DNA of 64,000 nucleotides, from the NCBI GenBank assembly GCA_027886185.1, contig WOAB01000226.1:3162001-3226000 (forward strand), read 5' to 3'. How positions within the stretch are numbered: the stretch's first letter is position 1; each line of letters opens with the position of its first letter. The notes under the pieces are model-generated. The model searched no databases and was not told the DNA's origin. It worked only from the letters and a program-made list of their open reading frames with translations. The stretch comes from Rheum nobile (lineage: Eukaryota > Streptophyta > Magnoliopsida > Caryophyllales > Polygonaceae). The position numbers were made by a program, and so were the translations under genes. Shown here in pieces: positions 1-12,659 of the stretch.

Positions 1-1275
1 GGCATCGACTATGATGAAACTTATGCTCCAGTGGCAAGGATCAAAGCAATAAGATTGTTGATTGCCTTCGCATCTCACAAAGGGTTCAAGTTGTTCCAAA
101 TGGATGTAAAGACGGCCTTCCTCAATGGAAAATTCTTCAAGAAGAAGTCTATGTCAAGCAACCACCTGGTTTTGAAGACGACGATCATCCAGATCATGTC
201 TACTTTCTAGACAAGGCACTCTATGGCCTCAAGCAAGCTCCCAGAGCTTGGTATGATTGTCTTGCCCAGTTCCTACTCTCAAATGGCTACAGGCGTAGAG
301 TCATTGATAAGGCTCTCTTCATCCTAGAAGAAGAAGGTAACATCTTAGTGGTTTAAATTTATGTTGATGATATCATTTTTGGTTCCACTAACTTGTCCCT
401 TGTAGATAAGTTCAAAGACTTGATGAGCTGTGAATTTGAAATGAGCCTAATAGGGGAACTCACTTTCTTCCTCGGATTACAAATCACTCAAAAGAAAGAT
501 GGCATACAAATTCACCAACAGAAGTATGTTAGGGAACTACTAAAGAAGTTCAAAATGGATTCATGCAAGCCTCTCTCCACTCCCATATCCACCATTGCCC
601 ATTTGGATAAGGACCATTCGAGTCCTCTAGTGGAGGAGAAGCTCTATAGAGGTATGATAGGCTCACTCATGTACCTAACTGCTAGTCGACCATACATTGT
701 TTTTGCTGTTGGCTTGTGTGCTAGGTTCCAATCTTGTCCAAGAGAAACCCACTTGGCTGCTGTGAAGAGAATACTTCGCTATCTCAAGGGAACTGACTCT
801 CTTTGAGCTAATGGGTTTCACTGATGTTGATTATACTGGATACTTGGTGGATAGGAAGAGCACCTCTGGAATGACACAGTTCTTAGGCCCTTGACTTGTG
901 TCATGGGGATCAAAGAAACAAGTCTCAGTCTCCCTCTCCACCACAGAATCCGAGTACATTGCAGCTGCCTCCTGCTGTTCCCAACTTCTCTGGCTAAAGC
1001 AACAACTCGCGGATTTTGGTATGTCTTATGGTCCTCTCACTATTCTTTGTGATAACACCAGTGCTATAAACATTTCAAAGAATCATGTGCATCACACTAG
1101 GACCAAGCATATAGATATAAGACATCATTTTCTTAGAGATCATGTTGAGAAAGGAAACATCATTATGAAATTTTGTAGAACTGAAGATCAGGTTGCAGAT
1201 ATATTCACTAAAGCCTTGAATAGAGTTCCCTTCGAGAACCTTAGATTGGAACTGGGAATGATTCCTATAACTTAG
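1..1275 (+). pseudogene. Ty1/copia (Sirevirus-type) RT and RNase H fragment
   Basis: This is the 3' part of a copia pol gene that enters from outside the window. Reverse transcriptase motifs are visible: the MDVKTAFLNG block near 100-130, LYGLKQAPRAW near 220-250 and YVDDIIFGS near 360-385. The RNase H part follows from about 815, with STTESEYIAA near 940 and TKHIDIRHHF near 1105. The frame is broken by a one-base loss near 130, an in-frame TAA after the residues ILVV (about 353), a small deletion with frame change at about 805 and a TGA before the RNase H segment at 898. It therefore cannot make a working enzyme. The downstream env-like ORF and repeated polypurine tracts place it in the Sirevirus group. 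That assignment is by protein resemblance and layout, not by a search. Confidence 0.9.
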
Positions 1276-2100
1276 TAGTGACCTTAGTTTAAAGGCTTCT
1301 TTCCAGTTCCCCTGATTGACTAGTTTTAGATTTTTTTAACTTGTTGAGTCTTGATATCTTTATGTTATATCTTTTGCTTCAAACCCTCTTTTTTATAATG
1401 GTTTCTAAGGGGCTTAGATAAATTCTTCTGGTTCGTTTCTTTATGGTCCTCATTATTCTTTCAACTCCTCATTGTTCAAGCTTCTTTGATGGCCCAAAAG
1501 TCACAATCTGATCATATTCCTAACCCAACTATACAAGCCGAAATGATGATTGTGTACTAAGACCTTCCCCTGCCTCATTGCTCAATTTAATTCTCTATGA
1601 TCCATCTCTAAACCCTCTCTGAGAATTACTGTGCAATGCGATAAATGGCCTACCCTGATTCCTTATATGGGAACGTATTGTTCTTGGTTCCATTGTTTTA
1701 ACCCACTTCAAGGTTCCCATGCGTCCCTCTAGCACGCTGAATATATCGCCAGAAAGGAACCAGGATGAAACGTGTTTCCAACGGCTAGAATGGCTCTCCC
1801 CAGATGTTATTTATGGCAAATCTCAGAAGCTCAGACCGGTCTTATCAGTTGGCAGGCTCCCCTCTTCTCTGAATGGATAAGTTTTGAAAATGTGTTGGCC
1901 GTTCAGAAAAGCTGCAATAAGTCTTCAATGCTCCGGATTCTCCCCGATCTTCTCAACGGCTAGATTTGTTTCAACGGTCCCTTCAGCCATCATCGCCTTA
2001 AAGAGTTGCATTGTTGATCCAAGCCATTCCCACAACTCTCCATCTCTCTAATCTTCTGCTTCTCTCTCTCTCAAACACAGAAATCCTTAGCTCCTCAAAA
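1276..2100 (+). other. Spacer between Sirevirus pol and env-like ORF
   Basis: No convincing coding region is seen here. The stretch follows the pol stop and precedes the env-like ORF of the same element. It is moderately AT-rich and holds only short ORFs. A spacer of this kind between pol and the third ORF is normal for the group. Confidence 0.6.
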
Positions 2101-3642
2101 ATGGCTGATCCAAACCCTAACCTTATCCAGGATGAGGAGGAGGCTGCTCTTCTTAGAGCCTTTAGAGAAAAGAAGGCAACATCCTCTTCTAAGCCTATTT
2201 CTGCCACCATCTCTCAAATATCCCAACCTGAAGAGAAACCTGTGGAGCAAACAGTAGAGAAACCTGAAGAGAAAATTGAGGAGCCACCAAAGGCACAGGA
2301 GAAGGCGAAAGAAATCTCTCCTGCCTCAAAATCGGCTATAAAATCCATCTCTGAAGGTGGTTCTCATGACTCCTCCCCTGACAAGTCTATCCAAGAGCTC
2401 CTTAGCCCTGAAACCTCACCAGCAAGCCTCAAATCTAAACCCTCCTCAAATCTTGGTCCCTCTGTTGCCACTAGGCTAAAACAACGAAAAAGGAGTTCCC
2501 AAGCCTTGGTTCCCTATGATCCTCAATCCAAAAGAACCAAAACCCTCACCATCTCTGCCTCTTCCTCCCTGGGTCAGGTCTCCTCTCTCTTCTCTAAAAG
2601 GAAGATCCTCAAGCCTCTCATAATCGGCAAAGAGTTCTGGTCCCAAGAACTGGAAGAAGAAGATGAAGAAATATTTGGAGAAGCCCTGAACGAGTTCCAT
2701 TATCTGCTACAGTATCAAGGCTAGGATGCGATGTTGATTGAGCCCTTCTCTTCTTCTAATGAGGTCGTCCGCCTGTTTTACCAGTATATCGAGTTTGTGC
2801 CGCAAAGGAGAGCTCTCCCTGTCACGACGCTATTCTCATATGGAAGGGAACCAGCTATCCCTTGTCCTCCAACCTAATTGCGTTCGCTCTAGGGATCGAG
2901 TCCAGATCCGGATTTGGAATTCTCCCTCAGAAAAAGGGGTGGCCCAAAGGAAAGGGCTATAAATCCAAGGGAGCAGTGGTCAAGAAAATCTACGACGGCG
3001 CCTCCCCCCAATCTTTGGAGACAAAGGACCTCTCCATCACAAACAAGATGTTACACTTCTGGATCACCCGTAATCTAGTTCCCAGACAGGAGCACAGGAA
3101 CGGCGTTCTCATCACAGACGCCATTTTTATGGACAAGGTGCTCTCTGGTGTCCAGATTGATCTCCCTCGCATTGTGTTGGCTCATATGCAGTTCTGTTCA
3201 TCCCATGCCTCTCATGCCCTACCCTTCCCTCATATCATCAAGACCATTCTCTCTAACCTTCACCAATACCTAGATGATTTGCCTGAGACAGTCTATAGCA
3301 AGTGCCTTACCATGGCCACTGTCCGGAAGTTGAAGACAAAGGAACAATAGCCCAACCCTTCTGACGCTCAAGCCAATCCGCCTAAGGAAAAGGCGAGTTC
3401 CCAGGCCCCTTCAAGCTCCCGACCACATCTCAACCCCTCTTTAGACTCCTCTGCGATCCTCTCTGCTTTGGATCGTATTGAAAAAGCAATCATGGAAGGC
3501 TCGACTGCCATCCCAGTCGCCCTCCGTGATCAAGTACAAGAGTTGGAAAAAATGAGCTCAGCTGTGATAAGTCTGGTGAAAGTCCTTCAGAAGAATTGGG
3601 AAGATGCAATCAGTGCTCATCGGGCCACGGGCCAAAGTTGAT
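2101..3642 (+). pseudogene. Sirevirus env-like third ORF, decayed
   Basis: This ORF lies downstream of copia pol in the same direction, where Sireviruses carry an env-like or putative plant transposon protein. I chose the ATG at 2101 because the protein beginning MADPNPN follows a leader-like stretch; an in-frame ATG also exists at 2011. The N-terminal third is rich in K, E, P and S and looks disordered. The central region, with the phrases WITRNLVPRQ and LPRIVLAHMQF, resembles the conserved core of this plant family. The C-terminal tail near 3450-3630 looks helical. An in-frame TAG at 2722, a frame change near 2860 and a TAG at 3348 interrupt it, and the frame then runs on to a stop at about 3640. 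A viral envelope function is unproven for this family and none is claimed here. Confidence 0.7.
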
Positions 3643-4274
3643 GAAGAGGAGGCCGCTGCTCTGCCATAGGAACGCTTGTTCTGGTTCCCAGTGCTGTAAC
3701 ATCACAGCGTGCTAGTAGTTTCCCCTAGGATCCTACTTCCCTCTTCTATCCCCATGTCGTATTTCCTAACGATTGCTTTTACTGTTGTTTGTGTCGACTG
3801 TTGTTAAGTTGTTCGTTTGTGTTGTTTTATGGTGTGTCTTACCCGTCTATGAACAATGATCAGTTTTTCAACTTTAATGACTATCTTTTGGTTTCGTTCC
3901 AATGATCAATTTGTCTTTGCCCTAAGTTTCCATTATGCTTCTGTTATGGGATTGATGCATTTGCATATTCACTTGGATATCCTGTTCTTAACTAGTATTT
4001 AATCTTTTCGATGATGTCAAAAGGGGGAAGAAAAGGATAGGAACCTTGAACTTTGGAAACCACTTGACTAATAGGAACTCTGAACTAGTTCTACTTCTAA
4101 GGGGGAATTTGAAATAAACTCGTTCACTTGCTTAGGGGGAATTTGCAACCATTAAATGTTCTCTCATTAATTCGTAATGTTGTAAATCCCTTAATCTCAA
4201 TATGGTCTCATGAAATTCAAGTCCTATTATGTTGTCATGTTCCTTGTATTTGTCATCATCAAAAAGGGGGAAAT
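3643..4274 (+). promoter_or_regulatory. 3' untranslated region with repeated polypurine tracts
   Basis: Several purine runs with a G5 core occur before the 3' LTR: about 4019-4036, 4099-4107, 4134-4142 and 4261-4273. The last is next to the LTR start and is the likely primer for plus-strand synthesis. Multiple polypurine tracts upstream of the 3' LTR are a known hallmark of Sireviruses. No gene is seen here. Confidence 0.75.
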
Positions 4275-5395
4275 TGTTAGGAAACGGAACTCTGGAATAT
4301 CGGTTCTCCTGAGAGTTCCTTTCCTCAGTTTCTCTACTTTTGAAGATGACAAATATTATGATACTAATGTTTTATCTCAAAGATGTGTTTTAAGGAACCA
4401 CATGAATATACCGAAGGCAAGAAAGCCAAACAGGACAAAAGAACCAAAGGAACAAGACAGAGGAAGGAACCCAGAGGAACCCAGGTGTGCCCAGAAAGGT
4501 AGCATGCAAGGTTGCGATTTCCGAGAAATTTGGGAACACACAACCTCGGGCAAAAGATGTTGAAAACGACTTGTCCGAAGCTTCCAAAAGCATGCCAATG
4601 TCCAGAGCAAAACAACAAGACACCTAGAAACAATGAACCTCGGACACAGAAGGTGAAAGCGACAGGACATAGAGATATCGCTGTCCAGAAGACAGTTCCC
4701 AAATGCCCAGCTTGTTCAACCTCGGACGAAAGCATTTGGACAATGACATAGCAAGACTCGTCTGAGGTAGTTGACCAACCAAAATAGATTCTGAGCTGCC
4801 TAGGTTGTTTGCACATGCCAAGAACAACGTGGACCAAGGAGAACCACTGATCCTAGGGCAAGCTCAATATGTGGGAACCAAGAGAAGAAGAAGCTGCGAA
4901 GAATCTTCTATAAAAGGAAGACTAACTCAAGGGTTATCTTCAAGCACTGAAATACGACTCACACACATTAGCAAATATCCAGTGTGAACCTTCAAACAAG
5001 ATCATCAAAGCAAACCGAGATCAAGAGGAACCAGTCAAGGAATAGAAGAGCTGAGTGTTAAGTTCCTGTGACTGTAAGTGATAGTTCCTAGGTGCGAAGG
5101 TCTGTTTCTTGGATTAATTATTGATTGTGTTAAGTTATCTAGGATTGCCTAACTGTGTGTAAGGCAAAGAAACTGTGTGTTTGTTCCTAGGATAAGTTGT
5201 AACCAAAAGAGATAAGAAATCAAGAAGTAGACCTTGAAATCCTTTCGAAAGAAAGGTAGTGGTTTTTATCCTGGATTGCTAGTTGGCATTCAAAGGTTTC
5301 CACTATAAGGAACTTGTCATTTGTTTGATTGTTTATTTTCGCTGCGAAGGGAACTTAGAATCCATATTCTGAGTTCCTTAAGTTATTATCTAACA
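4275..5395 (+). repeat. 3' LTR of the Sirevirus element
   Basis: The LTR starts with TGTTAGG directly after the last polypurine tract and ends in TAACA, so it has TG...CA ends and a length of 1121 bp, normal for Sireviruses. The partner 5' LTR lies outside the window, so the boundaries rest on the PPT, the termini and the return of Tekay LTR sequence at 5396. The flanking bases at 5396-5400 are ATCAC and may be the target duplication, but the other copy is not visible. Small ORFs inside on both strands are not credible genes. Confidence 0.8.
4909..4916 (+). promoter_or_regulatory. TATA box in Sirevirus LTR
   Basis: TATAAAAG lies about 630 bp into the LTR and is followed by an A-rich stretch. 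It is the best candidate for the core promoter of the element. Confidence 0.5.
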
Positions 5396-7566
5396 ATCAC
5401 GATCCTACAAATACATTACAACCAAAGTCATTGTCCAAAAGATCTCAACCTGATTAACGAAATAACTCAAACATTCGAAAACCACCGTCGACTCCATAGT
5501 CCTTCTATTCTTCTAAGCTACTTTCTATCTGATGTGCCGAATCGAACGGATTACACCAGCCCACATGCAGAGAACAAAGTTCGTGGGTTAGTCTACTTGA
5601 ATAGACTAGCAAGGGTACAAAGCAGAATGGTTCGAAGCAGTCGTATTAGGTTAGACTCATCGCTTCTCGAATAACAACCAATGACGATAGTCAACCATCA
5701 TACTCCTACTGGAATAAATAAGAGGTATGTACAAGAGAAGATTCTGGAAGACTGAATCTTCACAGAAATCGACTCGACAGAAGACTCCAACGGAAATGAG
5801 TCTTTAAGGAATTATGACAAATCTGGAATGTTTACAAAATCATAACAACAATGATTTAAAAGTTGACTGAGATGCTTCGGTTCACGACCAACCTCACCGC
5901 ATACAGCGAGTCCAGATTGGAAAGAGAACGTACTATGATCAAAGTCGAGACGAGTTTTCCTAGCTGCACTATAACTTAGCTGCACTACTCGCCGAAGGTT
6001 TATTAATTATGTGCGTCAGAGTAGCACTTATCTGATTTATATTACAAACCACACATCGCATTATTAGACTTTTACATGTGTACCCCACCATTGGGACGAC
6101 ACATCTTAGTATACGTTTCGTCGAGAGTGACGTACACCGGAAGGTTTGTGACACCAGCTAAGTGTCCTGTCTCTACACACTTGTGAAAGAGACCGATCAT
6201 GATCTTAGAATAGTACCAGATGGAGACGAGCCACCCCGATACCAGATTATAAAGAAACGATCGGACGAAGTCCGAGTACATTCCTAACTAACAGTGCTAA
6301 CCACACAGATACAGCACAATCACAGTTATAGAATAAATCCACATAAAGGCCCGAAAGGCAATTACAGATAATAGCGTTGTTCTAACAGATATACAACCTA
6401 TTATATGATTTTCAAAATAGTTTATAAATCACTTCCAGAAGAACACAGTAATAATCGTTCCAAATTAATTACTCAGATAAACAACTGATAATCAATGTAA
6501 ATATGGAAACGATGAGCAAGAGCGAACCGCCACTTGCCTTAATCCGCAGAATAGAAACAAGCCTAACGACAACGACGAGATTCCGGGCTCGACACGGGTA
6601 TAGCTCCAACAGCACAACGACCTTCGAGTCAACCCATAAAAGGAATCCTAAGTTAGATCCGACATAACAACAGTACGAATCTAAAAAAACGGCAAAATAA
6701 ATCGAAAGGAAAGATGCCACGACGACAACCAACCAAGACAAAGCCACGAAGGCATTCTGGGCACTGGCGGCGGTCGCCGCATTCATCATGGCGGGCGCCA
6801 TAAAGAACACGGCGGTCGCCGTGAAGAACTCCAACGACAGAATGAGAGAAAGACTCACCCAAATGATGCGCGTTTCGACCCCTTTTTGCCTTGCCTGGGT
6901 TCTAACCTCCAAAGGCAACCAAAAGGCTTCACAAGGGCTTCTGGAAACACCACCAACCGACACCAACGAAGCTTCCGAAATCCGGCGAAACTAACACTCC
7001 GACGAGGTGAAAATTTGGCAGAGATTCGGTGCTGGGATGGCTCAAAATCCTTCCCCCAACACCTCCTTTTATAGCCAAAGCAATGGGAGCATCATCATCA
7101 CCCTAGAAGAGGAGCAGGGCTAGATCGGCGCGGCCAGAGCTCGCCGGCGACCAGCGGGTAATGACTGATGGGTAATCACGGCGGGCGCCGCAACTTTGCC
7201 TACGGCGGGCCGCGGCGGGCGCCGTAATTACGGTGGTTGCCGTTCCTAGCCCTGGCGAGCCCAGAGTAGGAGACGACGGCCTGACACCTCGGGCCCAACG
7301 ACGGCGGGCGCCGTTTTTGCCTTTTCCCGCCCATTCAGCTCTTGAACGAGCAAGACATTAACCCGTGATAAAAATTATCGTATGCGAACGCGTATAAACA
7401 TCCGAAGCACATCGTCTGTATTTTATTTCACTGAGGAAAATATTACAGATACAGAGCACATTATAGAATGTCTCAAGCTACCTGAATTAAATCCGACGTA
7501 CTAAACGGGTACTCGGGAAAATTCCAAAACTCCCAAAATAACCTTACAAAAATACGGGGTATCACA
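5396..7566 (-). repeat. 3' LTR of Tekay-type gypsy element, truncated by Sirevirus insertion
   Basis: This block is nearly the same sequence as 30530-32728. On the minus strand the LTR begins TGTGATACCCC at 7566, just after a polypurine tract. Its other end is cut at 5395/5396, where the Sirevirus LTR begins, so about 300 bp of this LTR must lie left of the window. GC-rich palindromic motifs with a GGCGCC core are clustered near 6765-6820 and 7180-7320. The ORFs in this block also occur in the other LTR copy and are not genes. Confidence 0.9.
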
Positions 7567-7590
7567 TCTCCTCCCCCTTAAAAGAAGTTT
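7567..7590 (-). promoter_or_regulatory. Polypurine tract of the Tekay element
   Basis: On the minus strand this is a purine-rich run containing AAGGGGGAGGAGA directly before the LTR start TGTGATA. It sits in the standard position for plus-strand priming. Confidence 0.8.
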
Positions 7591-7602
7591 CGACCCCAAA
7601 AC

Positions 7603-8535
7603 TTAGGCCGAAAATAACTCGGGAAAACGCCTGAGCATATCTGACTCGGTTTCCCACGTCTCCCAAGTAACTTCTTCGGTCCTTGACTTGGACCACAGCA
7701 CTCGTACCAACGGCACGATCTTGTTGCGCAAACGCTTCTCCCGACGCTCTAAAATGTGCATGGGCAACTCTTCATAAGTACCATTAGCTTGAATCTCGAT
7801 GTCCTCATAGCTAAGCACATGAGACTCATATGGCACATACTTTCTGAGTAAAGATACGTGGAACACGTTATGCACTAGGTGAGTCGATGGCGGCAACGCC
7901 AAGCGGTACGCTAAGGTTCCCACCCTATCCAGAATCTCGAACGGTCCCACGTAGCGAGGGTTAAGCTTCCCACGCTTACCAAACCTGAAAACTCCTTTGG
8001 AAGGCGACACCTTGACGAAGACCTTGTCGCCAACCTCGAACTCGACATTCCTACGCTTCTTATCTGCGTAAGATTTCTGTCGACTCTGAGCAGTCAACAT
8101 TCTCTGCCTAATCAAAGTAATATCTGCAGCTGTCCTCTCGACCAACTCTGGTCCAAGCAGAATCTTGTCGGTGTTATCGTCCCAATAAATCAGATATATG
8201 CATCTGCGACCGTACAAAGCTTCAAACGGAGCCATCTTGATTGTAGCATGCCAGCTATTATTGTATGTGAACTCAATCAGACTCAAGCTGTCCTCCCAGC
8301 TAGTCGGACGATCGAGCACACAAGCTCTAAGCATATCCTCCAGAGTCTGGATGGTCCTTTCAGACTGGCCATCTGTCTAAGGATGAAAAGCTGTACTGAA
8401 CCTTAACTCGGTCCCCATAGCCTTATGAAGCTCCTTCCAGAACCTCGACATGAAACGGCCATCTCGATCAGATACAATGGTCTTAGGGATACCATGCAAA
8501 CGGACAATCTCCTTCTGATATACCTCTGCTAACTT
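7603..8535 (-). pseudogene. Tekay pol 3' part: integrase core and chromodomain
   Basis: This continues the pol frame after the stop at 8536. It encodes the rest of the integrase core (SDRDGRF near 8455, TIQTLEDMLRAC near 8345), the integrase C-terminal region with the phrase VGPFEILDRVG, and a chromodomain-like end with LVRVLWSKSR and VTWE motifs. A chromodomain after integrase defines chromoviruses, and this arrangement fits the Tekay (Del) clade. Two nonsense codons interrupt the frame, one at the junction with the upstream ORF and one in the HPxTDGQSE motif near 8378-8380. The protein stops at FPELFSA just before the polypurine tract. Confidence 0.88.
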
Positions 8536-11500
8536 CTAGGCTTCCCACGTGGTCTTAATGGCTATGAAATGAGCACTCTTCGTAAGCCGATCCACAATCA
8601 CCCAGATAGCATCTTTCTGATCTCGAGTCTTGGGTAGCCCTGTGACGAAATCCATGGCAATGCCTTCCCACTTCCACTCTGGCACAGGGAGAGGTAGCAA
8701 CTCACCACCTGGCCTGCGATGCTCAATCTTGACCTTCTGACAAGTCAAGCACCTAGCCACGAAGTCCGCTACATCCCACTTCATATTTGGCCACCAAAAC
8801 TTCTTCCTCAGATCCTTGTACATCTTGCTGGAGCCTGGATGCACAGAATAAGCTGAAGAATGAGCTTCTTTCATCACCAACTGACGAAAACTCTCTGTGT
8901 CTGGCACACAGATCCGATCCTGAAACCAAAGTGATCCATCATCTTGAATCACGAAACTGGGAGCTTTCCCATCCATCACTTCACTGCTTAGCTTCACCAA
9001 GACGATGTCATCAACTTGCTTTTCCTTGATCTGATCCAGCAATGTAGCCTGAATTTCCAGCATACTCAGGAAACATTTACGCTGATCATATAGGACTTCA
9101 ATGTCGCACGACTCTTGGTTTAGCTTGGTCTGAGTAGTAAGTAGAGCAACTACAGTCTCGTGAGTTGTCTTCCGGCTCAGTGCATCAGCTACTACATTAG
9201 CCTTGCCCGGATGATACAACAACTCCATGTCGTAGTCCTTGAGCAACTCTAGCCAGCGGCGTTGTCTCATATTCAGCTCCTTTTGAGTAAATATATACTT
9301 GAGACTTTTGTGGTCAATAAAGACTTGGCATCTTATACCGTAGAGGTAATGCCTCCAAATCTTTAGCGCAAAGACAACCGATGCTAGCTCATGATCATGT
9401 GTCAGATAGTTTTCTTCGTAAGTCTTGAGCTGTCTGGATGCATAAGCAATGACTTTGCCCCTCTGCATCAAAACACAACCAAGACCACACTTTGAAGCAT
9501 CACTATAGACCACATAATCGTCATTCCCCTCTGGGAGTGCTAACACGGGTGCCGAGGTCAACCGTCGTTTCAACTCCTGGAAACTGGCCTCGCACTTGTC
9601 ATTCCAGACAAACTTCTTATGGACCTTGCGGAGTAGATTGGTCATAGGTAGAGCGATCTTTGAAAATCCTTCTACGAAACTTCTATAATACCCGGCAAGC
9701 CCAAGAAAACTGCACACCTCCTTCACGTTCTGGGGCTGTGTCCAATTAGCCACCGCTTCAATCTTTTGGGGATCAACCATAACCCCATTCTCATTGATCA
9801 CGTGGCCTAAGAAAGCCACCTCTTTCATCCAGAATTCACACTTGGACAGTTTAGCATAAAGCTGATGTTGTCTAAGGATTGACAAAGCAATCCGCAGATG
9901 TTCCTCGTGGACTTCTTCACTCGGAGAGTAGATCAGAATGTCGTCTATGAAGACCACTACGAACTTGTCCAAGTACTGGTGAAAACATCGATTCATCAGG
10001 TCCATAAAGACAGCTGGAGCATTTATAAGCCCAAAAGGCATCACTACGAACTCGTAATGACCATATCTGGTCCTAAACGCAGTTCTAGGAATGTCCTGCT
10101 CACGAATTCTGAGCTGGTGATAACCCGATCTCAGGTCGATCTTGGAGAAAACCTTTGCTCCCTGCAACTGGTCCAACAAGTCATCAATCCTAGGCAGAGG
10201 ATACTTGTTCTTGATCGTCACCTTGTTCAACTCTCGGTAGTCGATACAAAGTCGGAACGATCCGTCCTTCTTTTTGACGAACAATACCGGAGTACCCCAC
10301 GGCGATGCACTCGGCCTGACATAACCTTTGTCAAGAAGATCTTCAAGTTGATTCTTCAACTCTGGCATCTCAGCTAGAGCCATCCGATACGGTGATTTGG
10401 AAATCGGCGCCGTACCAGGCTCAAGATCAATTGAAAATTCCACATCACGGTTCGGGGGTAATCCAGGAATTTCTTTCGGAAAGACATCCGAAAACTCCCT
10501 AACCACAGGAATATCAAGAACCTTAGGTCCATCCTTCGCGGGCGAATCCAAGTAGCAAAGGTACCCGACACATCCTTGTCGTAGTAGCTTAAACGCATCC
10601 ATCGCATTGATCAACTTGCCGTTATCAGCGTTATTCCGACCTTTGAACTTGCACACGAACTGGCCCCCAGTTGACACCGTCACCGTTCTTGAACTAAAGT
10701 CGCTCACCGCCTTATGACGCGTCAGCCAATCCATACCAAGAATGATGTCGTATGGAGCCATGGCTATACAGATCAGATCTACCTCAAACTCCTTACCCTG
10801 AATGGTAATTGGAAAGTCGGACAGATGCTTGGTTCCCACCAAACGTTCTCCATTAGGAAGACTAACGACGAAAGGGTCGCACGAATCGTTGCACACTAAG
10901 TCTAACTTGCTAACACAGCTATCCGAAATAAAGGAATGCGTAGTACCATAATCAAATAGAATGCACACTGAAGTAGAGTGAAGGTATAAAGTACCTTGAG
11001 CAATTGGAGCATTGGGTCCATCTGCTTCACGCATCTCGTACAAGCGTTGGCCTTGACTTCCAGAAACAGCTGTGGCCTTTTCCCTGTTCTGAGCAGTCGT
11101 CTGAACTGACGGGCTAGGAGTCTCGGCAGGCTTGAACCTAGGTCGGTTGCTCTGATGAACTGACCCTTTCTGCGACTCTACTCCTTTCTGCTTCCCCTGC
11201 TTGTAGAACTTCTGCAGATGACCATCACGTCCACACCCAAAGCACAATCTCTTCTCCTTCTGGCACTCGTTGCTCTTGTGGCTAGCAACACCACAGTTAT
11301 AGCACTGAACTGCACTCCTGGTCTGCCCTGACTGTTGAGTCGATCCTCCATGCGTCATCTCCGTCTTAGCTCGGTCGGACTTGGCAAAGTTAGACGGTGG
11401 CGCAGGGCGCTTAAAGCCACCTCCCTGGTACTGGTTCTGCATCGACTTCTGTCGGTTGCGCCTCTTGGTCGACTCCTCTAGAGTTACCTCCAGCCTATAG

Positions 11501-11745
11501 GCACAATCCACATACTGCTCCAAGGTAGAGCATATGTGGTGCACCATTAACGGCTTGATATCCGGGCTCATCCACTCGTGGAAGTACCAGATCTTTTGGG
11601 CCTCGCTGGTAATCTCGGCAGGGGTGTACTGCAGAAGATGATTGAACTTAGATGCCAACTCGGTCACTTTCAGACCATCTGTCTTTGGGTACAAGAACTC
11701 TTTATGCTTCTCCTCTCTCATAGCACGAGAGAAAAAAACGATCAA
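8536..11745 (-). pseudogene. Tekay gag C-terminus, protease, RT, RNase H and integrase N-terminus
   Basis: A 1069-codon open frame forms the main body of a chromovirus gag-pol. The order is gag C-terminus, CCHC zinc knuckle (residues about 148-161) plus a second partial knuckle, an aspartic protease with DYGTTHSF near residue 265 (the usual DSG reads DYG), RT with FIDDILIYS near residue 600, RNase H with YSDAS, and the integrase HHCC zinc finger near the end. It is cut off from its own gag N-terminus by a frame change in a run of seven T near 11735-11745 and from the rest of integrase by a nonsense codon. The order protease-RT-RNase H-integrase is the gypsy order. The DYG change would probably weaken the protease. 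Confidence 0.92.
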
Positions 11746-11997
11746 CCATCTTGGTCTTGAACATCGACCAAGTCAACACTGGGCTCTCTGCCAAACCGGT
11801 GCTCTCCCACCACTCGCTAGCCTCCTCCTTAAGCTGCAGAGAAGCGATATGGACCTTCTCGGCCTTAGTACACTCCACGTTCCGAAACAGCCTCTCCATA
11901 TGGGAGAACCAATGAGTCACTGCTACTGGATCCCCTTTCCCGTTATAGCAATCGGGCCTCATGGAAGTGATGGTCTTAAGAGTGCGACCATAGCTGT
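11702..11997 (-). pseudogene. Tekay gag, middle part
   Basis: This holds the central gag domain with MRPDCYNGKGDP and ASEWWES phrases typical of gypsy gag. It begins exactly at the Tat insertion point at 11997. The upstream half of the same protein lies at 28529-28861, on the other side of the inserted element. The frame passes into the large downstream ORF through one extra base in a T run, a simple slip-type lesion. Confidence 0.85.
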
Positions 11998-12659
11998 TGT
12001 TTTGGGGCGAAAGGATCAGACGACCTAAATCGCCTTAGACGGGGTAACTAATCGATCGGGTGATAGAGAACAATCCAAACCAAGCAGATAATTGACAAGC
12101 AAAGGATAAATGTAGAATAGTGAGATGATTTTATTAGATAATGTATTGATCGGATCGAATCGAGATACAACTTATCGTAATTTAGACCGAGTGGTCGTAT
12201 AGGACTCGACCGATGACTTTTAGGTGGCGACCGGTGGAAAGTAAGCGCAGATGATTGCTAGAGAGCTAAGCGGGCAGCGTAAGTGTTGTTCTGATTCGTT
12301 TGTGAGTCAGGATGCTTTTGTGTCTAGCGTTAATGTGTTCGTATCCTCTTATCTTCTTCGTCGTCCAAATATGGTAAGTTCTTTTCCATTGTGACCGTTG
12401 TGTTTTTCTAATATCTTCGTCTTCAATGCCGGGAGCAATGGCAAGGATTATGCCATTTAATTGCTGCAATTATAGTGGTTTGAATGATGTGGACGTTGCG
12501 TGATCTGGGCATTAAATGTATGGCGAGATTCTCGAGATCCTGTCGGAGGGCATTCGACCAGAGAAGCCTTGTCGCCTCCTCTGGGCCTTCTCCTTTGTTC
12601 TTCCGATCTGCAATGGGCTTGGGCTCGGTTCACTTGATCCATCTTCTCCGGGGATGCCA
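11998..12659 (-). repeat. 3' LTR of the Tat element, start truncated
   Basis: This is the same sequence as 27858-28519. On the minus strand it ends CCCCAAAACA at 11998. Its beginning lacks the nine bases TGTTGGGCC present in the other LTR, and no purine tract precedes it. The junction therefore looks like a small deletion that removed the polypurine tract and the LTR tip. Confidence 0.88.

Noticed and set aside
2101..3642. Reading the Sirevirus third ORF as a true envelope protein
   Set aside because: No convincing signal peptide, membrane anchor or fusion peptide is seen; it matches the plant env-like family only by position and core text.
6072..7074. ORFs of 60-165 codons repeated at 31193-32213
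   Set aside because: They are part of the Tekay LTR and differ in frame and length between the two copies.
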